In this document: positions 22,978-31,905 of the stretch, piece by piece | How the letters are laid out: every line of letters begins with the position of its first letter | Numbering within the stretch: position 1 is the stretch's first letter | Source of the DNA: Actinomycetota bacterium | GTDB lineage: Bacteria > Actinomycetota > Acidimicrobiia > IMCC26256 > JAGPDB01 | DNA: 41,828 nt | Reading direction: 5' to 3' | Assembly (NCBI GenBank): GCA_963169585.1 | Contig: CAUJDU010000138.1 | Location: 1-41,828 of the forward strand | Program-made: the position numbers and the translations under genes | Notes under the pieces: model-generated | Seen by the model: the letters and a program-made list of their open reading frames with translations, nothing else | Told to the model about the DNA's origin: nothing | Databases searched by the model: none

Positions 22978-24352
22978 TTCCTGTCATCACCATGTGATCT
23001 ATGAGTACAGTATTTCCAACTCCAGAACCTGGTAGCCACCAAGTATCATCGGCAACAGCACTGGTATTAGCAAGCATTGTTAATAAGTCAGAAGCTATGG
23101 TTGCTTCTTTAAAACTTTCTGACATTTTCCCATTCCTGATCCACACACCTTGTGCGCCGACTGAAAAATCTCCAGAGAGTGCATTTACACCAGAATGAAC
23201 TCCTAAAAAGTGCTGTATATACAGTGCTTCACCAACTTTTTCAAAAATATCTTCCACACTTTCTCCTGTTGGCATTGCACGAAATGCGCGCATTCCTGCT
23301 CCGGGCCTAGATGCTACACCGGAACGTTTTGCACAAGCATTTGGTTTCATTGATAGACGTCGAGCCGAATACATGGTGTGAGCAAATTGTTCAAGTTTCC
23401 CATTTTCTATAAAAATATTTTGTCGAACGGGCATTCCTTCTGCATCATGTGTTGCCGCTGTGAAAGCATTCTCATTCGTAGGGTCATCTATGAGCGTTAA
23501 ATTCGAATGTCCGATTACATCTCCTAGACGCTCAGCAAGTAATGCCCTCCCTTTTGCAACAGCACCACCAGAAAGCATTGAAGATATAATTCCAAAGAAT
23601 TGTGTAGCAACTAATGGGTCAAGAATTACAGGGATTTCAGCACTAATAGGTTGCGTTCCTCCAAGTAGCCTATATCCTCGAGTAAAAGCCATATTAATTG
23701 CCTCATCAATATCTAACGTTTTAACGTCTCTCGAAAATGAAAAACCATGGGATTCAAGTTGCTCTTCTTGACCAAGCATCATCGTTGTAGAAAGACTTGA
23801 TGAAGTATTTGAATTTGTAACAACTATGCCATGAGAATTTGCGACAACACTATGGCCCCACCCATCTTCATAATCTGCAGAAGGAACATCTTGGATTCGT
23901 TTATCATAACTTATCGTTCTTTTTTCAAGTTCAATTGCGATATCAATTTTGTCCTGTATGGAGAGCTCAAAGATCGATTCATTCCACCCATTTTTTTCAA
24001 CAGCGTCAACATCATCAATGTCAGAAGGTTTTACCAAGGCTGAATACTCGTCAGGTTCAGATATCGACGCATTCTCGCGAGCATTTTCTAAAGTCATTTC
24101 AAGTATCTCTTCATCAAATGATTCAGCCCAAGCGCTACCCTGGCGATGATCATTGATTACTCGAATACCTACAGCTGCTGTTGTAGCTGTAGTCATATTT
24201 TCTACTTCACCTTTATAAACAGAAATTTCTGTATCGCTACCATTCGAAACATATACTTCTATCTCTTCAGAACCTTGTGCCTTGTCTGCAAACTTCTTAG
24301 CTAACTCTTCTAATTGCTTCGTACCATTTATTTTTTCGTTAACTGATGTCAT
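22973..24352 (-). CDS. tldE: TldE/PmbA-family metalloprotease subunit
   Basis: TldE is the non-metal-binding partner of TldD. Together they form a protease that trims peptides such as microcin precursors and folds of unknown native substrate. The protein is 459 residues from the ATG at 24352 and shows family features such as VGIRVINDHRQGSAW, IPVILDPLVATQFFG and the C-terminal GNTVLIDHMV. Its start overlaps the tldD stop in ATGA, so the pair is coupled. The in-frame start at 24451 would overlap tldD by 100 bp and is rejected. Confidence 0.9.
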   Translation of the reverse strand: MTSVNEKINGTKQLEELAKKFADKAQGSEEIEVYVSNGSDTEISVYKGEVENMTTATTAAVGIRVINDHRQGSAWAESFDEEILEMTLENARENASISEPDEYSALVKPSDIDDVDAVEKNGWNESIFELSIQDKIDIAIELEKRTISYDKRIQDVPSADYEDGWGHSVVANSHGIVVTNSNTSSSLSTTMMLGQEEQLESHGFSFSRDVKTLDIDEAINMAFTRGYRLLGGTQPISAEIPVILDPLVATQFFGIISSMLSGGAVAKGRALLAERLGDVIGHSNLTLIDDPTNENAFTAATHDAEGMPVRQNIFIENGKLEQFAHTMYSARRLSMKPNACAKRSGVASRPGAGMRAFRAMPTGESVEDIFEKVGEALYIQHFLGVHSGVNALSGDFSVGAQGVWIRNGKMSESFKEATIASDLLTMLANTSAVADDTWWLPGSGVGNTVLIDHMVMTGK

Positions 24353-25752
24353 GCTGCAGTTCCTCCAACAGTCATTGACGATACTCTTAATGTTGGTTGG
24401 CCTGCAGATACCGGCACACCTTGACCATTCTTCCCACAAGTTCCCGTCCAAGTGTCAAAATCATTTCCTACTGCATCAATATCAAGCATGGTTTGCAAAC
24501 CATTACCTATGAGAGTTGCACCACGAATTGGATAAGTTATTTTGCCGTTCTCGACCATATATCCTTCTGTTACCCCAAAAACATATTCTCCAGTAACGGT
24601 ATCTACTTGGCCTCCACCTAAAGCCACACAATAGATCCCATATTGCGTAGATGAAATAATGTCGTCAACTTCACTTGTCCCAGATTCAAGGTATGTATTT
24701 GTCATCCTGGCCATTGGAACAAATTCATATGTTTCTCGTCTACCGTTTCCAGAAACGTCATGTCCTAATTTTGTTGAACGGATTACGTCGTACATATAGT
24801 CTTTCAAGATTCCATTTTCTATCAAAATATTTCTATTAGATGGGTTCCCTTCGTCGTCAAATCTGTAGGTTCCCCATTCGTCACCCATTGTTCCGTCATC
24901 GATAAGTGTTACCAGTTGTGAAGCAACTTGTTTTCCAACTTTACCGGCAAAAACACTCTGCGCTTTATCGATATGGTCAGCTTCTAAACCATGTCCACAA
25001 GCTTCGTGGAACAACACTCCACCTGCACCTTTTTTTAGAATCACGCTAAGGTTCCCACTTGGGGCTGGTTTCGCATCAAGCAAAGTAACACTACGCTGAG
25101 CTGCTATCTTTGCAATCTCGTCAACTGAAAATACATCAAAAAATTCTGAGCCAACACTTCTACCTGGGGCTTCATGCGCACTTTGGATCCCATCTAAATT
25201 CTTAGCTATTGTTTGGACGACACATCGCGTACGTGTTTGAGTATCTGATACATTTACTCCTGCCGTATTCATTATTAATACTTCGCGTTGACTTTGAGCA
25301 ATAGTGGCAGAAGCTTGAGCTATCGATGAATGATAACTTCTTGCAACCTCATCAATCTCTCGTAATCTCTCTGCCGTTACTCCAGCAGGATCTCGAAACT
25401 CATCACTTTCCAAAGGAACACTACGGTTATCTCCTTTAAAAAGATTTGCATCTATCCCTTTACCAGAAGGCGAAATTGCACCTCCAACACCTGCTGATGC
25501 ACACGCTGCTTCAACAGCTGATTCGAGACCTTCTGGTGTAAATGTACTTGTATATGCGTAACCGACTCTAGAGTTGTTAACTACTCTTATCCCCACACCT
25601 TTACTTAAACCAGTAGTTCTTGAATCTATACGCTTCTCATCTAGCGAGGTACCTGCTGTACTTGTCTGCTCACAAAAAGCCTCTGCAAAAGTTGCTCCTT
25701 TTTTCGTGGCACTTTTTAATGAGTCAGCTATTAAGCCTGGATCAATATTCAT
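24349..25752 (-). CDS. tldD: TldD-family metalloprotease
   Basis: TldD is the zinc-bearing catalytic subunit of the TldD/TldE protease. The HExxxH motif is visible in GGVLFHEACGHGLEADH, and the length of 467 residues is normal. The start at 25752 follows AAGGGA. The role in this organism is unknown because no RiPP precursor or modification gene is near. Confidence 0.93.
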   Translation of the reverse strand: MNIDPGLIADSLKSATKKGATFAEAFCEQTSTAGTSLDEKRIDSRTTGLSKGVGIRVVNNSRVGYAYTSTFTPEGLESAVEAACASAGVGGAISPSGKGIDANLFKGDNRSVPLESDEFRDPAGVTAERLREIDEVARSYHSSIAQASATIAQSQREVLIMNTAGVNVSDTQTRTRCVVQTIAKNLDGIQSAHEAPGRSVGSEFFDVFSVDEIAKIAAQRSVTLLDAKPAPSGNLSVILKKGAGGVLFHEACGHGLEADHIDKAQSVFAGKVGKQVASQLVTLIDDGTMGDEWGTYRFDDEGNPSNRNILIENGILKDYMYDVIRSTKLGHDVSGNGRRETYEFVPMARMTNTYLESGTSEVDDIISSTQYGIYCVALGGGQVDTVTGEYVFGVTEGYMVENGKITYPIRGATLIGNGLQTMLDIDAVGNDFDTWTGTCGKNGQGVPVSAGQPTLRVSSMTVGGTAA

Positions 25753-25876
25753 AGTTTCCCTTAAGTAATAAATCAGTCTAGAGGTTAAACGAAATTTATT
25801 CGATATTTCTTCCCAAATAATCTTATATGCCTATTATCAACATGGTAGCTTGTTCAATAGAAATTTAGGGGGAAAT

Positions 25877-26386
25877 ATGCCGGATGACAACAATTTTCAA
25901 AATCCTTATGGTCAACAACCTAGCGACCCACAACAAAATCCTTACGGCCAACAACCCAGCTACCCACAACAAAATCCTTATAGCCAACCCCCTAAGAAGA
26001 AGAGCAAACTATGGCTATGGATAACAATTGGTATTGTTGTACCTCTCTTCTTATGTGGATTAGGAATTGGCGGCTGTGCATTTTTTGCAACAAAAACCAT
26101 TGCCCCAGCCATTAATGCAACCAACGACTTCTATAGGGCAGCCAAAGCTGGAGAAGACCTAGATCCTTATACCTGTCAACGATACTTAGATCAAGGTTCA
26201 TCTTTTAACGATATCTTTGCAGATCAGCCCAAAATAGATAGCTACCGTTTTACTGAGGTTGACATTACCAATGGTAAGGCAACTGTAGATGGAAAAGTGA
26301 CTAGAGAAGGTGTCACGTTCGATGCCGAGATAGACTTAGAAAAAAATGATGGTAAATTCAAAGTCTGTTATGTAGAGGAGAGCTAG
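25877..26386 (+). CDS. Membrane protein with NPYGQQP tandem repeats
   Basis: A 169-residue protein from the ATG at 25877, behind a strong AGGGGG ribosome binding site. The N-terminus has about two and a half copies of a 12-residue Pro/Gln/Tyr-rich unit (QNPYGQQPSDPQ and variants), then KKKSK, one membrane helix (LWLWITIGIVVPLFLCGLGI) and an extracellular region of about 110 residues with two cysteines. The extracellular part resembles small DUF4878/NTF2-like domains, but I cannot assign it. The PAP2 gene follows after 9 bases. Confidence 0.65.
   Translation: MPDDNNFQNPYGQQPSDPQQNPYGQQPSYPQQNPYSQPPKKKSKLWLWITIGIVVPLFLCGLGIGGCAFFATKTIAPAINATNDFYRAAKAGEDLDPYTCQRYLDQGSSFNDIFADQPKIDSYRFTEVDITNGKATVDGKVTREGVTFDAEIDLEKNDGKFKVCYVEES
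25898..25990 (+). repeat. 36-bp in-frame tandem repeat
   Basis: Units begin at 25898, 25934 and 25970, the last being partial. Each opens with CAAAATCCTTA and encodes QNPYGQQPSxPQ. The copies differ mostly at third positions, which points to selection on the peptide and not to a very recent duplication. Confidence 0.8.
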
Positions 26387-26395
26387 AAAGCTCAA

Positions 26396-27205
26396 ATGTC
26401 AGAAGCTAAGCCTAGTAATACTCTGGCTAAAGAGAATTCAAATCCAAATGGACTAAAGGATAATCCTAGACGTCTAATTGTTGAGATTGTAATTCTTGGA
26501 TGCCTATATGCAATCTATACATTTGCAAGAAATATTAATGAGTCTGGAATTGATCAAGCTTATGAAAACGCAAAACTCATTATCCGATGTGAAGAGTTTT
26601 TTTCTATATACCACGAGCAAACTATTCATCAATTCTTTTTAAATCATGACTGGGTATTGATTGCATCAAACTACTTCTATGGTTCGCTACATTTCATAGC
26701 AACTATTTTTGCTCTAGTTTGGGTGTTTGTAAAAGATCCCAAACGCTACTCGCTAGTCCGCAATACTATTGTTATTTCTACCTTAATTGCTCTAGCCGGA
26801 TTTATTTTGTTCCCACTTATGCCTCCACGTCTTTTGCCAGAAAGCTACGGGTTTATTGATTCGTTAGATAAGTACCCAACATTTTGGTCATTTAATTCCG
26901 ACGAGTTCGCAACGATTTCTAATCAATATGCTGCAATGCCTTCAGTACATATTATCTGGGCTTCCTGGGTAGCTTTTGCCATGTATCCATATATAAAGAA
27001 TAGGTTCCTTAAAGTATTAGTAATCTTGTATCCGCTAACAACTTTCTTTGTAATTATCGTTACCTCTAATCACTACTTTTTAGATGCTGTGGCAGGATTA
27101 GTCATTTTGCTTATTTCATTTTTGGCTAGTCGTAAAATCATGTCACTAACTACACGTTCCGCCATCGACAATACAGCATCTTTAGCTGAAACCATTGCTA
27201 AATGA
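26396..27205 (+). CDS. PAP2-superfamily membrane phosphatase/phosphotransferase
   Basis: A polytopic protein of 269 residues in the PAP2 superfamily, closest in pattern to the Aur1/inositolphosphotransferase-like branch. Catalytic blocks are LMPPRLLPE, the Ser-His block AAMPSVHIIWASW and the His-Asp block TSNHYFLDAVAGL. Substrates are probably lipid phosphates or phosphoinositol lipids, which is inference. The last 133 bases overlap the 3' end of the opposing lysR-type gene, and the coding potential of both genes in the overlap looks genuine. Confidence 0.8.
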   Translation: MSEAKPSNTLAKENSNPNGLKDNPRRLIVEIVILGCLYAIYTFARNINESGIDQAYENAKLIIRCEEFFSIYHEQTIHQFFLNHDWVLIASNYFYGSLHFIATIFALVWVFVKDPKRYSLVRNTIVISTLIALAGFILFPLMPPRLLPESYGFIDSLDKYPTFWSFNSDEFATISNQYAAMPSVHIIWASWVAFAMYPYIKNRFLKVLVILYPLTTFFVIIVTSNHYFLDAVAGLVILLISFLASRKIMSLTTRSAIDNTASLAETIAK

Positions 27206-27990
27206 CGTGGTGGTAGGTCAACGATCGGATATACACTAAAAATACTGTGATCATCCGGTAGAGCTGTTAATGGCAATATAGAACAACCAACTCCGGTGCG
27301 GACAAGTCTCGGAAGCAATCTAATACCTTCACATTCAACTGGTACTTGCAAATGGACATCACAATTTTTTGCAGCCCCATCAATCCAAGATCGTAATGGA
27401 TTGGTTTTTGGAGATAACACATGTGGAAATTTACTCAGCTCTTCGAATGTCTTAGGTGAAGAATCTAAACCAAAATCTTTCGGTGCTATCCCGACCAAGT
27501 TTTCTTCAGATAATGTTGTCACTTCACAACGGGAATCTAAAACAGGTTCTGTAATAACTGCAACACTTAAATCGTGATTAATAACATCTTGCAATAGGCG
27601 CTCAGATGGAGCTTCAGTAATATGTAGTGTTACTCCAGGTGCACTATCACGCATTTCTTGTACAAGTGTTGGTACGATCCATCGACTTGCAGTCCCAATA
27701 ACTCCGATCGAAGCATGTCCTCGTTTCAAACCTTGCAGCATTGAAAGATCAACCAGCATCGAATCAATTTCAGAAGTTATTCTTCTTGATCGATCTAACA
27801 CAACTTGCCCCTGTTCGGTAAGACGGGCTCCTTGTCGCGAACGGACCACAAGCGTTGCATGAAGTTCTTTCTCCAATGCTTGTAGCTGAGCAGAAACATT
27901 TGATTGAACTGTGCCCAGAGAATCTGCCGCAGCAGTAAAACTTCCAGACTGGCTAATCGCTGCTAGTACTTCAAGTTGTCTTAGATCCAT
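27073..27990 (-). CDS. LysR-family transcriptional regulator
   Basis: A 305-residue LysR-type regulator with an N-terminal winged helix-turn-helix (MDLRQLEVLAAISQSGSFTA, then AADSLGTVQSNVSAQLQALE) and a substrate-binding domain. It starts at 27990 behind AAAGGA. No target gene is evident; the divergent neighbour is whiB. The last 43 or so codons lie opposite the PAP2 gene, including the domain's terminal strand and helix. Confidence 0.9.
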   Translation of the reverse strand: MDLRQLEVLAAISQSGSFTAAADSLGTVQSNVSAQLQALEKELHATLVVRSRQGARLTEQGQVVLDRSRRITSEIDSMLVDLSMLQGLKRGHASIGVIGTASRWIVPTLVQEMRDSAPGVTLHITEAPSERLLQDVINHDLSVAVITEPVLDSRCEVTTLSEENLVGIAPKDFGLDSSPKTFEELSKFPHVLSPKTNPLRSWIDGAAKNCDVHLQVPVECEGIRLLPRLVRTGVGCSILPLTALPDDHSIFSVYPIVDLPPRHLAMVSAKDAVLSMAERVVSDMILRLAKNEISKMTNPATASKK

Positions 27991-28085
27991 TATCTATCCT
28001 TTTGAATTAATAAATCGTACGGGTATGTCGCATTTCTCTGAATAGTATATCACATTAAGCGATGTAAACTATCTGTTATATTCGT

Positions 28086-28114
28086 TTGACTGATAGATCT
28101 GGATGTGAGAGAAT
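28086..28114 (+). promoter_or_regulatory. Putative whiB promoter
   Basis: TTGACT (28086-28091) and GAGAAT (28109-28114) are separated by 17 bases. Transcription from here would leave a leader of about 110 bases that contains the hairpin at 28138-28165. Confidence 0.45.
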
Positions 28115-28137
28115 AACTTCGTTCCCCCATCCATGTT

Positions 28138-28165
28138 AGAAGGTCAATTCCCCCATTGACCTTCT
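28138..28165 (+). promoter_or_regulatory. Perfect hairpin in the whiB leader
   Basis: An 11-bp perfect stem (28138-28148 with 28155-28165, AGAAGGTCAAT/ATTGACCTTCT) has a six-base loop TCCCCC. There is no T tract, so it is not an intrinsic terminator. The string TTCCCCCAT occurs in the hairpin (28148-28156) and again at 28122-28130. It may be an operator or an RNA control element. Confidence 0.5.
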
Positions 28166-28233
28166 GGCATACCCCTTCTGGCGCAAATCCTGGAAACGAT
28201 CTATAGTAGTCACCTCTCGGGAAGGTTAAATAA

Positions 28234-28572
28234 ATGGAATCAACAATAGTTTTTACAGGTCCACTTACTTGGACAAACAAAGCAGCCTGCTGCGGACAAA
28301 CATCGCTATTTTTCCCACCTCCAGGTGAACGACCTGAGGCTCGCGCTCGACGCGAAGCTAAAGCTCGAACAATCTGTGCGGTGTGTCCAGTGATGGAAGA
28401 CTGCCGTGAATGGGCACGCAACCATCGTGAATATGGTTTCTGGGGTGGCGAATCTGAAGAAGACCGCGCCGCTGCTGGATTCCGCGTCGAGATGCCAGTT
28501 GGTAGAGTTGCCCGTTATCCAAAAGGTGATGGTGCTCCAGTTGTGCCACGAGGTGAAAACGCACCTGTATAA
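28234..28572 (+). CDS. WhiB-family iron-sulfur regulator
   Basis: WhiB proteins are actinobacterial [4Fe-4S] proteins that act with the principal sigma factor. The 112-residue protein has the cluster ligands (a Cys in KAACCGQT and CAVCPVMEDC, giving CxxCx5C) and the G-W turn GFWGGESEEDR, followed by a basic and Pro/Gly-rich C-terminus. The ATG at 28234 follows AAGGTTAAATA. The gene has a long leader with a hairpin and its own terminator. Confidence 0.94.
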   Translation: MESTIVFTGPLTWTNKAACCGQTSLFFPPPGERPEARARREAKARTICAVCPVMEDCREWARNHREYGFWGGESEEDRAAAGFRVEMPVGRVARYPKGDGAPVVPRGENAPV

Positions 28573-28596
28573 TTTTTAATCACTAATTACAAGTAC

Positions 28597-28630
28597 TAAA
28601 ACTCCTTACTTTGTAAGGAGTTTTTCTTTT
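28597..28630 (+). terminator. Intrinsic terminator of whiB
   Basis: A 9-bp perfect stem (28601-28609 with 28613-28621, ACTCCTTAC/GTAAGGAGT), extendable by A-T pairs, with a TTT loop is followed by TTTTTCTTTT. It lies 28 bases past the whiB stop. Confidence 0.9.
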
Positions 28631-28670
28631 GGATTCGAACATCTAACCTTAAATTCTCTAACCTCTTCAT

Positions 28671-29561
28671 ATCGAAAATGAAAATGAATCAATCATCTGG
28701 TATCACAAGCCGGAACTTCGCAACCCTATCTTTGTAGCGGCTTTTGAAGGTTGGAATGATGCAGGTGAAGCTGCAAGTGATTCTCTAGCCTGGATTGTTG
28801 ATCAATTTCAAAGTCAACTAATCGCAGAAATAGATGGTGATGACTATTTTGATTACCAATCTATTCGACCCAATATTGCAGTTGGAGAAGGTGGGCTACG
28901 TCAAGTTTCTTGGCCAAGAAACAGGATTTACGGAATAAACATAGAAGATTCTGAGAGAGATCTAGTTGTGATGTTAAGCCATGAACCAAACTACCGCTGG
29001 AAGACATTCTGTAAAAATATATTCGATATCATTTCATCGCTAAAGTGTGAAGAAACTTATACTTTTGGCTCAATGATGGCAGAAGTGCCACACACAAGAC
29101 CAACACGATTAACTGGAATCGGAACAGAACGAGAGCGTTTAGATGCTCTAGAAGTTTTACCTTCAAACTATGAAGGACCAACAGGAGTCATAGGGGTATT
29201 ACACGAATACCTAACTCAAAATAATTTGAGCTCAACCTCACTTTGGGCAACTATCCCACATTATGTTTCTCAACGTCCACAACCAGCAGCAATGAATGAA
29301 TTATTAAATACATTTGGATGTTTAATTGGGATCGATATAGACACCAGTGATTTAGCAAGTCAAGCAGCACAATGGGTTGACCACGTTAACGAAGCTATAG
29401 CAGAAGATGACACAGCGCTTGAATATGTAACTGAATTAGAAATGCGATATGACTCAGGAGATTTCGCAGAAAGCTACGAGTTATCAGATGAAGACTTCCC
29501 CACCGCAGATGCGCTTGCTGATGAGGTCGAAAAATTCTTGCGCGACCAGCCACCCGAATAA
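28671..29561 (+). CDS. PAC2-family protein with no canonical start codon
   Basis: PAC2 proteins (proteasome assembly chaperone-like) are about 300 residues long. The family's N-terminal hallmark reads cleanly here as PELRNPIFVAAFEGWNDAGE, then DYFDYQSIRPNI and LRQVSWPRN, in the frame that continues to the stop at 29561. That frame is open from 28662, yet has no ATG, GTG or TTG before 28965. A TAACCT box at 28659-28664 ends six bases before an ATC at 28671, matching the spacing of leaderless genes here. Alternatively the ATG at 28678, in another frame, belongs to the gene and one A is missing from the run at 28681-28684. Start coordinates are provisional. Confidence 0.75.
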   Translation: MENENESIIWYHKPELRNPIFVAAFEGWNDAGEAASDSLAWIVDQFQSQLIAEIDGDDYFDYQSIRPNIAVGEGGLRQVSWPRNRIYGINIEDSERDLVVMLSHEPNYRWKTFCKNIFDIISSLKCEETYTFGSMMAEVPHTRPTRLTGIGTERERLDALEVLPSNYEGPTGVIGVLHEYLTQNNLSSTSLWATIPHYVSQRPQPAAMNELLNTFGCLIGIDIDTSDLASQAAQWVDHVNEAIAEDDTALEYVTELEMRYDSGDFAESYELSDEDFPTADALADEVEKFLRDQPPE

Positions 29562-29635
29562 AGAGGTCCGACCCTCGGAAACATTATAAATCGTTTACAC
29601 GATTTGTGCGTTTGAGAGTCAGAATTCCAGAAAAA

Positions 29636-30967
29636 TTATGTAAAGTCTTGAAGAGACCTAATCACACCTTCATATAAATCAGTTGTGTGCGCCAACGATT
29701 TAATACTCACTTTTTCATTTCTGCCGTGAAACATAGCTAAGTGATCTTGATAATTTACATCTGTAGGATCAAAAAGCGCTGCACCATAAGCAATAGCACC
29801 TTTATATCGCCAATATCTAGAATCTGTACCGAAAGTAGAAATGGTAGGTAGTAGGTGTGCACCAGGGAAAATAGATGAGCTAACTGCTTGAAGAGAATCC
29901 CACAGAGGAGTGCTAGTTGGAGAAATTGTACTTTCTTCGTTTTGAAGATACGAAATACGAACTTGATCACTGTAATTCCCTAGAACTTCATTAATCATGC
30001 TCGCAAGTTGCTCACACGTTGTACCTGGAAGTGTGCGAATGTCGAGTTCTATATAAGTATGGTCTGCAATCGTATTTACTTTGACACCACCATGTATTAC
30101 ATTTGGAGAAAAGGTGTGATGGCAGCAAGAATGCAATACAGAATCAAGCGGTTGATCTATCTCAAGCAACGCTTGATCAACGCTTTCTTGAGAGTTAAGT
30201 TTTGTAACTAACTCTTTATTTATACCTAAAGCTCCAAGAAAGGTTTCCCAACCTTGGATAAATTGAATTGGTGGTTTGAAGTCAATAAATCTTTGAATAA
30301 GTTCAACAGCTTTTATATTTGAATTATCAGCACCATATGGTTTAGATCCATGGGAAGGAGTTCCCTCTATTTCTATCTTTACCCAGTGCACACCTTTTTC
30401 ACCAATAACTACAGGTAGAAAAGTTTTGTCATTATTAACCATATGCGTCCCACCAGATTCACTAAGCACATAGTTAGCTTGAACTAAATCGTAATGATTT
30501 TCAACAAGATATCTGGCACCATAATTTCCGCCAGCTTCTTCATCTGCTAAACCAGCAAAGATGATGTCACCTTTAGGTTTAAACCCACTGTTTGAGATGT
30601 TGATCATAGCAATTGCCATAGCAGCAGTTATATTGAACATATCAACAGCTCCGCGACCCGTCACATAACCATCGATTATTTCACCACCAAATGGATCAAA
30701 GTCCCAGTCCAAAGCGAGAGCAGGGACAACATCGGTATGGCCTTGAAGTAATAATTTTGGTGCTTCAGAGTCGCTGCCAGTTATACGAGATACGATACTT
30801 GCACGTCCTGGAATTTCTTCAAAAAACTCAAAATCGAGTTTGCTTTGTTCTAAAGCGCTAGCAATCGTATTTGCATTGCGTGTTTCATGACCTGATTCAA
30901 TAGTTCCATCATTAACACATTCATTCCTAATTAATTGTTGAACTAGTTCAGTTGTTGCATTCGACAT
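29636..30967 (-). CDS. M20-family zinc metallopeptidase/deacylase
   Basis: A cytosolic M20 hydrolase of 443 residues, similar to ArgE/DapE/CPG2-type enzymes. Metal and catalytic blocks are LLQGHTDVVPA, GRGAVDM, ADEEAGGNYG and a later dimerisation domain with HGSKPYGADN. The substrate cannot be deduced. It starts at an ATG at 30967 with TAATCT ending six bases upstream, so it is likely leaderless. It converges on the PAC2 gene. Confidence 0.9.
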   Translation of the reverse strand: MSNATTELVQQLIRNECVNDGTIESGHETRNANTIASALEQSKLDFEFFEEIPGRASIVSRITGSDSEAPKLLLQGHTDVVPALALDWDFDPFGGEIIDGYVTGRGAVDMFNITAAMAIAMINISNSGFKPKGDIIFAGLADEEAGGNYGARYLVENHYDLVQANYVLSESGGTHMVNNDKTFLPVVIGEKGVHWVKIEIEGTPSHGSKPYGADNSNIKAVELIQRFIDFKPPIQFIQGWETFLGALGINKELVTKLNSQESVDQALLEIDQPLDSVLHSCCHHTFSPNVIHGGVKVNTIADHTYIELDIRTLPGTTCEQLASMINEVLGNYSDQVRISYLQNEESTISPTSTPLWDSLQAVSSSIFPGAHLLPTISTFGTDSRYWRYKGAIAYGAALFDPTDVNYQDHLAMFHGRNEKVSIKSLAHTTDLYEGVIRSLQDFT

Positions 30968-30973
30968 GTAATG

Positions 30974-30979
30974 AGATTA
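30974..30979 (-). promoter_or_regulatory. -10 box TAATCT of the M20 gene (leaderless)
   Basis: TAATCT on the minus strand ends exactly six bases before the ATG at 30967, and no Shine-Dalgarno is seen. Confidence 0.5.
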
Positions 30980-30997
30980 GTCGAATTATTGATACTT

Positions 30998-31846
30998 TTA
31001 AGCTAGCCCTTGGCCACCATCTAAGAGATGTTCATATTGAGGTTTAGCTTCTTTGAATAAATCTCGTAATGGCACAACACATTTGCCTTGTTCGTCCGCA
31101 GGTCTACGTTTCGCATCACTTACTATTCTTAAAACCAGTTCTGAAGAACCATGGTATTTATCCATAAGTTCTTTTACTGTAGCGCTTTTCTCTAAAGGTG
31201 CCCTTGTAGTGTCTGGAAAATGTTTGCCCAAAACTTCAAGCAAATGTTCTTTATCAAAGCTACGGGTATCTACAACTTCAAGATATTGTTCAGTGCCCTT
31301 TACAGAAGTTATTAGCTTTACAACATGATCTAAAATTTCGTTATCGAAGCCAGGAATTTCTATAACGATCACAGGTAACGCTGCTACACCACCTTTATCA
31401 GGATGGGACCATTTGTTGAATTTATTTTCACTTAGCTCTTGAGAAATATTGCGTAAAAATATTTCATTAGCCCCATCTACATCAGAAAGGCTATCTAATT
31501 TAAGCTGCCAAGTCCCTGCACGGACGAATGGTTCCCCATCTTGACTGCTCCATTTCGGCTGTCGTGAGAAGTCTAATATGTCAGAAGCAGTAATTAATGT
31601 GCCTTGGGCCCCTTGATGTGGGGTAACAAATTCGCTGTTCTGAACTCCTCGTACCGCAGCATGATCCGCGATCCCTGACAGATAATGCCTTATGACAGAT
31701 TCCATCCCTCCTGTGCTGCGTGCGAGTACAACAGCCCGTTGCCGATAGCCTTCGTTTGGATCACAAAGCGCAGTCGCAATACTAGAAGGGTGTTCACCTC
31801 TACGAGAAACATAATTTCCGACAGGGATGTTTGATTCTTTTTTCAT
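30998..31846 (-). CDS. Conserved-looking protein of unknown function
   Basis: A 282-residue cytosolic protein from the ATG at 31846, which follows AGGAAAG. An upstream in-frame start at 31876 is less likely. I do not recognise the family. It looks globular and mixed alpha/beta, with hydrophobic cores such as AALPVIVIEIPGFDN and ELVLRIVSDAKRRP, no membrane segment and no signal peptide. It is divergent from the small acidic gene at 31906 and lies 30 bases upstream of the M20 gene in the same direction. Confidence 0.7.
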   Translation of the reverse strand: MKKESNIPVGNYVSRRGEHPSSIATALCDPNEGYRQRAVVLARSTGGMESVIRHYLSGIADHAAVRGVQNSEFVTPHQGAQGTLITASDILDFSRQPKWSSQDGEPFVRAGTWQLKLDSLSDVDGANEIFLRNISQELSENKFNKWSHPDKGGVAALPVIVIEIPGFDNEILDHVVKLITSVKGTEQYLEVVDTRSFDKEHLLEVLGKHFPDTTRAPLEKSATVKELMDKYHGSSELVLRIVSDAKRRPADEQGKCVVPLRDLFKEAKPQYEHLLDGGQGLA

Positions 31847-31905
31847 ATTCTTTCCTAAAACTTCAATACACCCCAAATGGCGATTTGTCCATTATACTAT
31901 GAAAC

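Noticed and set aside
22815-23042. 75-codon minus-strand ORF in the repeat-rich spacer
   Set aside because: It is built from the repeats and the end of tldE in another frame; no ribosome binding site or similarity.
28050-28421. Minus-strand ORF across the whiB leader and 5' end
   Set aside because: It runs through the whiB promoter, hairpin and cysteine region in antisense, and has no recognisable domain.
28968-29561. PAC2 gene starting at the first in-frame ATG
   Set aside because: This would remove about 100 conserved N-terminal residues, including the FEGWNDAG signature, which read cleanly upstream.
29576-29614. Possible terminator between the PAC2 and M20 genes
   Set aside because: The stems (AAATCG/CGATTT and TCCGA/TCGGA) are short and lack T tracts.
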